Made by a program: the position numbers and the translations under genes. A stretch of DNA of 11,922 bases from positions 1 to 11,922 of the forward strand of contig CAKUJA010000065.1 of NCBI GenBank assembly GCA_934661135.1. The letters run 5' to 3'. The notes below the pieces were generated by a model. It was not told where the DNA came from, searched no databases, and saw only the letters and a program-made list of their open reading frames with translations. This document shows positions 5,776 through 11,922 of this stretch, piece by piece (the first letter of the stretch is position 1; each line of letters starts with the position of its first letter). The stretch comes from an uncultured Oscillospiraceae bacterium (GTDB taxonomy: Bacteria; Bacillota; Clostridia; Oscillospirales; Oscillospiraceae).

Positions 5776-6004
5776 CGCGCACAAACTCCTGTTCTACCGG
5801 CTCGCCGTCGGCCCCCTTCATCAGCTTCACGACCTCAAGCTCCGCATGGTCAAGCAGCTCCGTGCACGTCTGCACCAACCCAGTGCCCTCCTGAAAGAGC
5901 TTCAGCGATTCCTCCAGCGGCACGTTGCCCTGCTCCATCGCGCGGACAATGGCCTCCAGCCGCGTCATCGAGTCCTCAAACGTTTTTGATTTCTTCTGCG
6001 CCAT
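5768..6004 (-). CDS. xseB: Exodeoxyribonuclease VII small subunit
   Basis: 78 residues, normal for XseB. The helical hairpin fold is evident: FEDSMTRLEAIVRAME, then VPLEESLKLFQEGTGLVQ, then a helix rich in Leu and Glu. Several XseB copies coat the long helices of XseA to form the single-strand-specific exonuclease VII. ATG at 6004 is chosen because GGGAGG lies 6 bases upstream and the protein then begins MAQKKSKTFED, as usual in the family; an in-frame ATG at 6037 lies deep in xseA without such a site. It overlaps xseA by 29 bases and ispA by 8, so expression is coupled. Confidence 0.94.
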   Translation of the reverse strand: MAQKKSKTFEDSMTRLEAIVRAMEQGNVPLEESLKLFQEGTGLVQTCTELLDHAELEVVKLMKGADGEPVEQEFVRDE

Positions 6005-7211
6005 CGTGCCCCTCCCTGATTTCACGTACTTCTGCATATACGCTGCCCTTATGCAGCGTGATTTCTACCGTTTGCCCCATCTGGAGCTGCTTCGCGCTCT
6101 GCACAACGCTTCCGTCTGCCGCCTTTACGACGCTATATCCGCGTGCGAGCACCTTCAGCGGGCTCATCGCGTCCAGCGCTGCTGTCAGCCGGGAAAACCG
6201 CTGCTTCTTCTCCGCAATCGCCTTCTGCATCAGCGTTGCCAGCATCCGGCTCTCGTGGTCGAGCAGCATCCGCCGCTCCTGGAAATAGCCGAGCGGCGAT
6301 TGCAGCACGCGCGCCTTAGCGAGCGCCGCAAGACGCTGCCGGTCGGTTTGAATCTGCTTTTTCATCGCGGCCAGCAGCCGCGCCTGATAGCCGCTGAGCG
6401 TCTGCCGCAGCTCGTTTTGATCCGGCACGGCCAGCTCCGCCGCGTTCGAGGGCGTCGCCGCGCGCACATCGGCCACAAAATCCGAAATGGTCACGTCCGG
6501 CTCATGGCCGACCGCCGAGATCACCGGGATTTCCGATGCGAAAATGGCTCTCGACACGCGCTCGTCGTTGAACGCCCAGAGATCCTCCATTGATCCGCCG
6601 CCGCGCCCCGTAATCAGCAGATCAGCGACGTGGTGCGCATTTGCGTAGCGGATCGCGCCCGCGATCTCCGCCGGCGCCTCCGCGCCCTGCACACGCACCG
6701 GTAAAATTTTGACCTTTGTCAGCGGATAGCGCTTGTTCAGAATCCGCAGCATATCCATAATCGCCGCGCCCGCGCCGGATGTAATGATACCGATCGTGTG
6801 CGGATACGGCGGCAGCGGCTTTTTCAGGCTCCGGTCAAACAGACCCTCTGCCAGCAGCTTCGCCTTGAGTTGTTCAAACGCCACGTGCAGATCGCCCACG
6901 CCCGCCGGCACGAGATTCTCGCAGTAGAGCTGATACGCGCCGTCGCGCGGAAACACGGTAATGCGCCCCACCGCAAGCACCTGCATTCCGTTTTCCGGCC
7001 GAAACCGCAGCCGCGCCGCGCTCGAGCGGAACATCACGCACCGCAGCGCGCCCTCCGCGTCCTTCATTGTGAAATAGTGGTGCCCTGAGGGGTACACCTT
7101 GTAGTTGCTTAGCTCTCCGTGCACGCACACTTGCCCCAGCAGCTCGTCCCGGTCAAACAGTCCCTTGATGTAGGCGTTGACCTGCGAGACCTCAAGAATG
7201 GTCTGTTCCAT
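5976..7211 (-). CDS. xseA: Exodeoxyribonuclease VII large subunit
   Basis: 411 residues, close to the usual size. An N-terminal OB-fold (about 1-100, with VHGELSNYKVYPSGHHYF) binds single-stranded DNA. The catalytic core follows, with GIITSGAGAAIMDML (141-155), the signature GRGGGSMEDLWAFNDE (202-217) and GHEPD...ATPSNAAE (235-259). Long helices (about 265-360) match the XseB-binding stalk, then a short C-terminal beta domain. The enzyme degrades single-stranded DNA from both ends in DNA repair. ATG at 7211 has GGAGGG 5 bases upstream. It overlaps the M22-family gene by 20 bases and xseB by 29. Confidence 0.96.
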   Translation of the reverse strand: MEQTILEVSQVNAYIKGLFDRDELLGQVCVHGELSNYKVYPSGHHYFTMKDAEGALRCVMFRSSAARLRFRPENGMQVLAVGRITVFPRDGAYQLYCENLVPAGVGDLHVAFEQLKAKLLAEGLFDRSLKKPLPPYPHTIGIITSGAGAAIMDMLRILNKRYPLTKVKILPVRVQGAEAPAEIAGAIRYANAHHVADLLITGRGGGSMEDLWAFNDERVSRAIFASEIPVISAVGHEPDVTISDFVADVRAATPSNAAELAVPDQNELRQTLSGYQARLLAAMKKQIQTDRQRLAALAKARVLQSPLGYFQERRMLLDHESRMLATLMQKAIAEKKQRFSRLTAALDAMSPLKVLARGYSVVKAADGSVVQSAKQLQMGQTVEITLHKGSVYAEVREIREGHDGAEEIKNV

Positions 7212-8130
7212 CCAGTCCCTCCAACCGCGCCGTCAAAATCGCAACGCCCATCGCGTTGTCTGTCGAAAACTGCGGCTGCGCAAAGACCGCGTCCATCCCG
7301 GCGCACTGCTCGCGCAGCATCGAGTTCGACGCCACGCCCCCGGAAAAGACCACCGTCAATCCCGGATATGCCTTCTGTGCGTGCTCCGTCGCCGTCAGAA
7401 TGCACCGAATCACCGACCGCAGCGCATACCGCGCCGTTGCCGCCGCGTCCTGGCTGGCCGCATAGTAATCCTGCACTTTGTTTTGCAGTCCCGAGAACGA
7501 AAATGTCAGGTCATTGACCTTCACACGGAAATCGTCCTTCGTATCTGTCTCCCGGCTCAGCGCGTCGATTGCCTTCCCCGCCGGGAACGGCAGTCCCAGC
7601 AGCTTACCCGTCCGGTCGATAAGCTGACCGGCCGAGATGTCGCTTGTCCCGCCGAGCTTCGTCGCCTTCACGTTTCGCCCCTCCGGTTCCACAAGCAGCA
7701 GCTCCGTCGTCCCGCCGGACAGGTGCCACGCCAGATGCGGCGTGTCCATCAGCTCCATCCGCCCGGCCGACCAGAGCGCCGCCGCCACGTGCCCCTGCTG
7801 GTGCGAAACCGCGTGAAACGGCACGCCGAGCGCCGCCGCCATCGTCTCCGCGGTGCTCTGCCCCGCGAGAAAGCACGGCATATACGACCCTTCCACCGCT
7901 CTTGGCCGCGTGCTTGCCCCAATTGCTGCAATTGCCGCATTCGGAAACGCCTCAAACAGCGCACGCGTCAGCGCAGGCAGCCGCTTCACGTGCGCAAACA
8001 AAGCGTCCGATTGCCGCAATCCCAGCACACCCTCCTGCACGTCCAAAAGGCGTGAGCAGTTTTTACCGCCCACGCCGTCCGTGATCGCCACCGAAGTGGT
8101 ATAGTTGCTTGTGTCAAATCCGAGGATCAT
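7192..8130 (-). CDS. Kae1/TsaD-like M22-family protein (paralogue, not canonical TsaD)
   Basis: 312 residues, shorter than TsaD (about 335-340). ASKHA-fold motifs of the Kae1/TsaD family are present: N-terminal ILGFDTSNYTTSVA (TsaD usually has ETSCDET here), SHQQGH with H110 and H114, HLSGGTTE (136-143), GGTSDISAGQLIDRTGKLLG (160-179), FSGGVASNSMLRE (262-274) and STDNA with D291. The two His and the Asp that bind metal in TsaD are therefore kept, so catalysis or ATP binding remains possible. TsaD makes the t6A modification of tRNA; whether this paralogue does is unknown, and a true tsaD is expected elsewhere. It starts by ATGA overlap with nusB and overlaps xseA, in the slot where Bacillus carries folD. 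Older labels such as glycoprotease are misleading. Confidence 0.85.
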   Translation of the reverse strand: MILGFDTSNYTTSVAITDGVGGKNCSRLLDVQEGVLGLRQSDALFAHVKRLPALTRALFEAFPNAAIAAIGASTRPRAVEGSYMPCFLAGQSTAETMAAALGVPFHAVSHQQGHVAAALWSAGRMELMDTPHLAWHLSGGTTELLLVEPEGRNVKATKLGGTSDISAGQLIDRTGKLLGLPFPAGKAIDALSRETDTKDDFRVKVNDLTFSFSGLQNKVQDYYAASQDAAATARYALRSVIRCILTATEHAQKAYPGLTVVFSGGVASNSMLREQCAGMDAVFAQPQFSTDNAMGVAILTARLEGLDGTDHS

Positions 8131-8588
8131 TCCGCTGCGTCCTCCGCCGCGTGTTCCCGCGCAAACGCGCCGAGCACACCGTTGACAAACGCCACAACAT
8201 CCTCATTTTCATATTTCCGCGTCAGCTCCACCGCTTCGCTGATGGCTGCCGACGTCGGTACGTCGTGCACATACAGCACCTCGTACATCGCCACCTGCAT
8301 AATCGCGCGCGCGACCTTCGAGATCCGCCCGATGCTCCACCCGATTGAATACTGCTCCAAATATCCGTCTAGCTCCGTCTGCTTGGCCTGCACGCCCTGC
8401 ACAACGTTCTCCAGATATGAAAGCTGCTTTCCGCTCGGCTTTTCCTCATAGATGTCGGACTCCGACTTCAGGCTCGGGTAATACCCCTCATCCATCAACG
8501 CGCGCAGCGCCTCGCCGGCCGTCACGTCGTTGAGATACATTTCAAACACAAGATGGCACGCGATCTCCCGTGCATTGGTTCTTGTCAT
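8127..8588 (-). CDS. nusB: Transcription antitermination factor NusB
   Basis: 153 residues. It shows the NusB all-helical fold: N-terminal TRTNAREIACHLVFEMY (the RNA-binding Arg-rich helix), a middle IARA-like stretch (GRISKVARAIMQVAMYEVLY) and the characteristic VPTSAAISEAVELTRKY and VAFVNGVLGAFAR near the C-terminus. With NusE (S10) it binds boxA in rRNA leaders and supports antitermination of rrn operons. It carries an extra acidic insert near residues 36-55 (SLKSESDIYEEK), seen in clostridial homologues. The Shine-Dalgarno is modest (CAGGAA). The stop overlaps the next start (ATGA, 8127-8130), and asp23 lies 23 bases upstream in the same operon. Confidence 0.95.
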   Translation of the reverse strand: MTRTNAREIACHLVFEMYLNDVTAGEALRALMDEGYYPSLKSESDIYEEKPSGKQLSYLENVVQGVQAKQTELDGYLEQYSIGWSIGRISKVARAIMQVAMYEVLYVHDVPTSAAISEAVELTRKYENEDVVAFVNGVLGAFAREHAAEDAAE

Positions 8589-8611
8589 ATTCTAAATTCC
8601 TGTCTTTCCTT

Positions 8612-8992
8612 TTACTTTTTCCCGTCGCGCGGCAGCGCAATGCCAGACACGTTCACGTTGACCTCCGAAACCTGCAATCCGGTCATCGACTCCACGCAGG
8701 ACTTCACGTGCTCCTGCACATTCCTCGCCAGCACAAAGACCGGCTGACCGAACTGCGCCACAATTTCGCAGTCAATCCGCAGCTTGTCGCCGTCGGCGGT
8801 CATCCGCACGCCCTTCGCCAGCGTCTTTTTGCCGAGCATCTCCGCGATGTCATAGCCGATATTGCTGGCCAGACCGCAAACGCCCTCAACCTCCAATACG
8901 GCCACCGCCGCCACGGATGCGACGACCTCCTCCGAGATCTGAATCGATCCGTTTTCCACTTCCTTGGAAAAATACTCTTTATTTTCTGCCAT
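8612..8992 (-). CDS. Asp23/Gls24 family envelope stress protein (YqhY-like)
   Basis: 126 residues. The Asp23 fold shows in GSIQISEEVVASVAAVAVLEVEGV followed by IGYDIAEMLGKK, then VRMTADGDKLRIDCEIVAQFGQPVFVLARNVQEHV and a C-terminal VSEVNVNVSGIAL strand. These small cytosolic proteins are linked to the cell envelope, and in Bacillus the homologue YqhY, in the same chromosomal position, is linked to control of acetyl-CoA carboxylase and fatty-acid synthesis. ATG at 8992 is chosen for the GCAGGAGG site 8 bases upstream; an in-frame ATG at 9016 has none. It is the first gene of its operon. accB and accC, usual partners, are not adjacent. Confidence 0.9.
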   Translation of the reverse strand: MAENKEYFSKEVENGSIQISEEVVASVAAVAVLEVEGVCGLASNIGYDIAEMLGKKTLAKGVRMTADGDKLRIDCEIVAQFGQPVFVLARNVQEHVKSCVESMTGLQVSEVNVNVSGIALPRDGKK

Positions 8993-9044
8993 ACAGATTG
9001 CCTCCTGCGCAAACATACATTATAGAAACCCATCTTATTTTGAC

Positions 9045-9072
9045 ATTGTACCATAAATCCATAGAATTTCAA
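9045..9072 (-). promoter_or_regulatory. Promoter of the asp23-nusB-xseAB-ispA operon
   Basis: On the minus strand, TTGAAA (9072-9067) and an extended -10 TGGTACAAT (hexamer 9050-9045) are 16 bp apart. The predicted start is near 9038, 46 bases before the asp23 ATG. A perfect TATAAT further down (9024-9019) might be a second -10 but has no matching -35. Confidence 0.7.
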
Positions 9073-9085
9073 GCGGAATCCGGAT

Positions 9086-9114
9086 AAAAAAAGCGGAGCG
9101 CGAGTTCGCGCTCC
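9086..9114 (-). terminator. Intrinsic terminator after spoIIIAH
   Basis: On the minus strand, GGAGCGCG (9114-9107) pairs with CGCGCTCC (9102-9095) with loop AACT, followed by seven T residues (9092-9086). It lies 27 bases past the spoIIIAH stop and insulates the sporulation operon from the housekeeping operon. Confidence 0.92.
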
Positions 9115-9140
9115 AAGGCTGGTCAATTCAATGCGAAGGC

Positions 9141-9698
9141 TCAGGGCTTCACCTCAATAATCCGCACCTGCGAGAGCGGATAGTCTGTCTGCGAGCGCAC
9201 CACGTCGGAAATCAGCGCCGCGTCCGCCTCGGTCAGTCCCTCCGCCGGTGCCGAGACCGCTACACAGACCGTCCCCTCCGTGATATACGTCACGCAGTCG
9301 CGATACCCTTTCGCAATCACCATACTCTCAATCTGCGCTTCGCTCAGCGCCGTGTTCACCAGCTCGTTGAGCGTGGCCGACGCCGTGTCGCCGACAGCGG
9401 TTCCCTCGTCGTAGGCGATCGTCTCCTCCAGCAGCTCCACCGCGCTGTCGCGCGAAGCCTGCCGGCTCAGGCGTACCTGCGCAAAGTAATCCGCCGCATC
9501 CATGCTGGCCACAGGCTCCGCCTCGTCCGACGTATCCGCGATCACCAGCGTCGACTCGCCCATCACCTGCTCGCTGTTCAGCGTTTCCGTCAGCTCCGGC
9601 GTTTTCTCCTTCTGGCTGTACGACCAGTTGAGGTATACGCCCGCGCAGATGAACACCAATACCGCCGCAATGACCGCGTTCCGTTTCCATAGCTTCAT
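9141..9698 (-). CDS. spoIIIAH: Stage III sporulation protein AH
   Basis: 185 residues. A short cytosolic start (MKLWKR) is followed by one membrane segment (about 8-24), an acidic linker and a C-terminal domain (about 70-185; YFAQVRLSRQASRDSAVELLEE and a VTYITEGTVCVAVSAP beta strand region) matching the ring-forming domain related to type III secretion EscJ. In the mother cell it forms the channel ring that meets SpoIIQ from the forespore. ATG at 9698 is used because AGGAGG is 9 bases upstream; a TTG two codons earlier is too close to it. It is the last gene of the operon, 13 bases after spoIIIAG. Confidence 0.93.
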   Translation of the reverse strand: MKLWKRNAVIAAVLVFICAGVYLNWSYSQKEKTPELTETLNSEQVMGESTLVIADTSDEAEPVASMDAADYFAQVRLSRQASRDSAVELLEETIAYDEGTAVGDTASATLNELVNTALSEAQIESMVIAKGYRDCVTYITEGTVCVAVSAPAEGLTEADAALISDVVRSQTDYPLSQVRIIEVKP

Positions 9699-9711
9699 AC
9701 CCAAATTCCTC

Positions 9712-10209
9712 CTATTGTCCTTTCATTTTGATGACGGTGATCCTGTCGCTGCCAAGTCCGGTCAGGCTGGCGACCGCCTGCGTGACGGCAAGCTGAACGC
9801 CGGCGCTGTCCGCGCCCTCGCAGACGACAACCGCGCCCTGATACTGCGGACTGCGCGTCCGAACGGTCAGCGGCGCCTTGTCTGCCAGCACGGTCTGCTT
9901 TGTCACCGCGCCGTCGCGCACGCTTTCGTCCTGTTGGTAGACCGTCTCGCCGCTGTCGCGCAGCGTCAGCATAACGGCGGCCTTTCCCACGCCGTCCATC
10001 CGCGAGAGCAGCGCTTCCAGCTCCGCCTGCGTCTGCCGCAGCGAAACGTCCGCCTGCACGTCGCTCTCCGGCGCAGTCTGCTTGGCCTTTTGCGGCCAGA
10101 GCAGAAGCAGGCAGCCGAGCAGCGCCAGCAGCACCACAATCCGGTTTTTCCGAACCCACGCGGCGCACCGCTCCCGCGCCTGCCGCAGCGCGTCCTTCTC
10201 TATCCGCAT
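9712..10209 (-). CDS. spoIIIAG: Stage III sporulation protein AG
   Basis: 165 residues, shorter than Bacillus SpoIIIAG (about 229). It has a basic cytosolic start, one membrane segment (about 24-38, IVVLLALLGCLLLLW) and an extracellular part with LEALLSRMDGVGKAAVMLTL and YQGAVVVCEGADSAGVQLAVTQAV, typical of the ring-building domain. SpoIIIAG forms a large ring in the channel between mother cell and forespore. ATG at 10209 is preferred over GTG at 10215, which would sit one base from the AGG of the ribosome site. It overlaps spoIIIAF by 10 bases. Confidence 0.92.
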   Translation of the reverse strand: MRIEKDALRQARERCAAWVRKNRIVVLLALLGCLLLLWPQKAKQTAPESDVQADVSLRQTQAELEALLSRMDGVGKAAVMLTLRDSGETVYQQDESVRDGAVTKQTVLADKAPLTVRTRSPQYQGAVVVCEGADSAGVQLAVTQAVASLTGLGSDRITVIKMKGQ

Positions 10210-10670
10210 TCCCACACCTGCCTTGCCTCCGGAATTGCGAGCGTCTGCTCGATGTAGCGGCTGAGCGTGTTCCGGTTTGCCGCCGAGCAGACGCCGCGCA
10301 GCGTTGCCTCGTAGGGATACGGGCCGCTGCCGTCGTCGCGCGTACCGACCTCCACCTCCAGCGCCGCGCCGAGCGCGTCCGCTTTGTCCAATATATATGC
10401 CGCCGCCTGCTGGGATATGATGCGCGCCTGAAGCTCGCGGTTTTGCGTCTCCACACCCGTGCGCGCCGCTTCGGTCTCCAGGCGCAGCTCCGCGATCTGC
10501 TTTGCAACCGCCTCAAAGTCCAGTCCCGCCACCGGCGCGATCGCTGTTACGGCCAGCAGCAGTCCGCACCCGAACTGCACGCACCGCCGTCCGCTTCCCT
10601 CCGGCACCAGCGCCGGGACAATTGCGGCCAGCAGCGCCGCCGCCGTCAACGAAAACAGATATGCTCTCAT
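10200..10670 (-). CDS. spoIIIAF: Stage III sporulation protein AF
   Basis: 156 residues, shorter than the roughly 200 of Bacillus. Two N-terminal membrane segments (about 4-22 and 31-50) precede a soluble domain with ELQARIISQQAAAYILDKADALG and a small alpha/beta fold akin to the SpoIIIAG ring domain. It is a mother-cell membrane part of the SpoIIIA-SpoIIQ channel. The start overlaps the spoIIIAE stop (ATGA, 10667-10670) and the stop overlaps the spoIIIAG start, so the genes are translated together. Confidence 0.9.
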   Translation of the reverse strand: MRAYLFSLTAAALLAAIVPALVPEGSGRRCVQFGCGLLLAVTAIAPVAGLDFEAVAKQIAELRLETEAARTGVETQNRELQARIISQQAAAYILDKADALGAALEVEVGTRDDGSGPYPYEATLRGVCSAANRNTLSRYIEQTLAIPEARQVWECG

Positions 10671-11758
10671 CCATTCACCGCCTTGATAAAACAGCAGATT
10701 GCAACCAACGCCATCAAAATTGCGCAGCCGGTCATCGCCAACATCTGCCCCATCGCCGTCGCCGCGCCGCGGAGCATCCCGGCCTGTTCCCTCTGCGCAA
10801 CAAAGCCGCCGATCGCCGCCGTCGCGCGCAGCGCAAGATACTGCACCGCCAGGTGAAAAAACGGCGCTGCGCCGGTTGCCAGTACCGCCAACAGTCCGAA
10901 TGCTCCGGCAGCATTTTTTATGAGTCCCGCACTCGTTAAAATGGCGTCCGACGCGTCGGAGAGAATGCTTCCAACCACCGGAACCGCAGTTGAAATCATG
11001 CCCTTCGCCGCCTTCAGCGCCATCTCGTCCGCGCTGCCCGCCAGCAATCCGGTCAGCGTCAGATAGGCCGTAAACACCCCCGCCGTTCCCTTCAGCGCTG
11101 CGCTGATGACCCAGCCGCACCCCTCCTGAAGCGGCGAGAGCCGCTCGTCGCCGATGGCGTACCGTGCCGTTGTCAAAAACAGGTAGCAATATACACAGGG
11201 AATGAAAAAGGAGCGAATCAGGCTTGTCAGCAGACTGATGAGCAGCGTCGATCCGGCATAGAGCGCGCCGCCGCTGCTCGTCCCGCCGGATGCGGCCAGC
11301 GCCGAGGATAAAACGGGCAGCAGCAGCGCCGAAAAATTTCCGATCGTGTCAATGGCGTCCTTTGCCAGCGCAATCATCCCGTTCAGGCTCGACGTGCAGA
11401 CCGCCGCCATCGCCAAACAGCTCGCCATTCGTGCGGCCGTCTGCGCCGTTCCTCCGGACATCTGCGCAGCTCCGCCGAGCAGTGCGGCCGCCAGCAGCAT
11501 TGCGCAGCTCCGTGCGGCCTGCCGCGCCCATCGTCCTGCATTTTGCAGCACACCCGACAGGATTTTCTTGACGGTTCGGCCGAAATCGGCCTGCTCCAGC
11601 GGAGACACGCCGTCCAGCGCGTCCTCCGCATCCTCAGGGACGGCTTCTGCCAGCCGGTCCGCTCCGAGAATTTCGGCCTCCTCCTGTAAAATATCGCCCG
11701 CCAGTGCGCTGCCCGCCAAAAGCACCGCCAACCCCAGCGCAATCCAAAGCTTTCGCAT
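10667..11758 (-). CDS. spoIIIAE: Stage III sporulation protein AE
   Basis: 363 residues, a little shorter than in Bacillus (about 399). It opens with a signal-peptide-like stretch (MRKLWIALGLAVLLAGSALA, cut expected before GD), then an acidic segment, then about seven membrane segments. Recognisable parts are ARMASCLAMAAVCTSSL, FSALLLPVLSSALAASGG, and AVPVVGSILSDASDAILTSA near 250-275, typical of SpoIIIAE. It is the polytopic mother-cell membrane component of the channel. ATG at 11758 has GGAGG 6 bases upstream; a TTG at 11782 does not. A small CCTTG-CAAA-CAAGG hairpin (11771-11784) lies just before the ribosome site. Normally spoIIIAD precedes it, but here repeat DNA does. Confidence 0.94.
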   Translation of the reverse strand: MRKLWIALGLAVLLAGSALAGDILQEEAEILGADRLAEAVPEDAEDALDGVSPLEQADFGRTVKKILSGVLQNAGRWARQAARSCAMLLAAALLGGAAQMSGGTAQTAARMASCLAMAAVCTSSLNGMIALAKDAIDTIGNFSALLLPVLSSALAASGGTSSGGALYAGSTLLISLLTSLIRSFFIPCVYCYLFLTTARYAIGDERLSPLQEGCGWVISAALKGTAGVFTAYLTLTGLLAGSADEMALKAAKGMISTAVPVVGSILSDASDAILTSAGLIKNAAGAFGLLAVLATGAAPFFHLAVQYLALRATAAIGGFVAQREQAGMLRGAATAMGQMLAMTGCAILMALVAICCFIKAVNG

Positions 11759-11810
11759 CCATCCCCTCCACCTTGTTTGCAAGGATCTAGCCCCTCCCCG
11801 CCGCAGAAAA

Positions 11811-11922
11811 CCGCCCGCCGCCCCTGTCCGCCCGCTTCTCCGATCTTCCGCCGCACCCGTAGGGGCGGACGCCCCTGTCCGCCCGTCCCCGCCGCAGCGG
11901 ATTGCCTTCCCCTCCGGGGAAG
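11811..11922. repeat. Repeat block upstream of spoIIIAE
   Basis: A partial unit (11811-11850) and a fuller unit (11851-11890) of the 51-bp repeat are present; the latter has GGGCGGAC - GCCCCT - GTCCGCCC. They are followed by 26 bases (11897-11922) identical to positions 1-26. No coding sequence and no clear promoter for spoIIIAE is seen between 11783 and the window end. Confidence 0.8.

Noticed and set aside
5068..6288. 406-codon plus-strand ORF, with similar long ones at 1106-1864 and 7177-8055
   Set aside because: They lie antisense to ispA, xseB, xseA, prfC and the Kae1-like gene and have Arg/His/Pro-rich compositions typical of shadow frames in high-GC DNA.
11383..11856. Minus-strand ORF as a remnant of spoIIIAD
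   Set aside because: It is a Trp/Arg-rich shadow of spoIIIAE in another frame and shows none of the hydrophobic segments of SpoIIIAD.

Overview
The window comes from a spore-forming, high-GC member of the Bacillota. Four consecutive spoIIIA genes, the asp23-nusB-xseA-xseB-ispA block beside them, and the style of the dispersed repeats point to class Clostridia, most likely an Oscillospiraceae/Ruminococcaceae-type gut bacterium. That placement is inferred from gene order and protein style; no rRNA is present.

Left part (1-2437, all minus strand). After a structured repeat block (1-190) there is a two-gene redox unit: thioredoxin, followed with an ATGA overlap by a 65-residue protein with the cysteine signature of the catalytic subunit of ferredoxin:thioredoxin reductase. 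Its promoter lies just downstream of a perfect 10-bp inverted repeat. Upstream is prfC (release factor 3), which starts at TTG and ends in a strong intrinsic terminator. Its predicted leader holds a possible three-codon ORF.

Centre (2438-4902). Divergent from prfC is a plus-strand unit with a near-consensus promoter: a PadR regulator overlapping a HAAS (DUF1700) plus DUF4097 protein with eight SGD/SGE turns at a 19-20 residue period. About 900 bases of non-coding repeats follow: three tandem 51-bp hairpin units, a ~258-bp block duplicated at 281-bp spacing, and a cluster of strong hairpins.

Right part (4861-11782, all minus strand). Two converging-by-order operons lie head to tail. The first is asp23, nusB, a Kae1/TsaD-like M22 protein, xseA, xseB and ispA, with most junctions overlapping, its own promoter at 9045-9072 and a terminator at 4865-4902. 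The second, upstream, is spoIIIAE-AF-AG-AH, which builds part of the mother cell to forespore feeding channel and ends in a terminator at 9086-9114. The order matches the classic Bacillota arrangement spoIIIA - (accB-accC) - yqhY - nusB - folD - xseA - xseB - ispA - dxs, except that accB/accC are absent, the M22 protein sits in the folD slot, and repeats replace dxs.

The right edge (11783-11922) is again repeat DNA, so spoIIIAA-AD are not seen. The first and last 26 bases of the window are identical, which suggests the window edges fall in a dispersed repeat. I see no rRNA, tRNA, CRISPR array or transposase. Nothing here is a clear new defence or mobile system. The best leads are the ferredoxin-linked thioredoxin pair with its operator-like repeat, the mini-ORF before prfC, and the Kae1-like paralogue.
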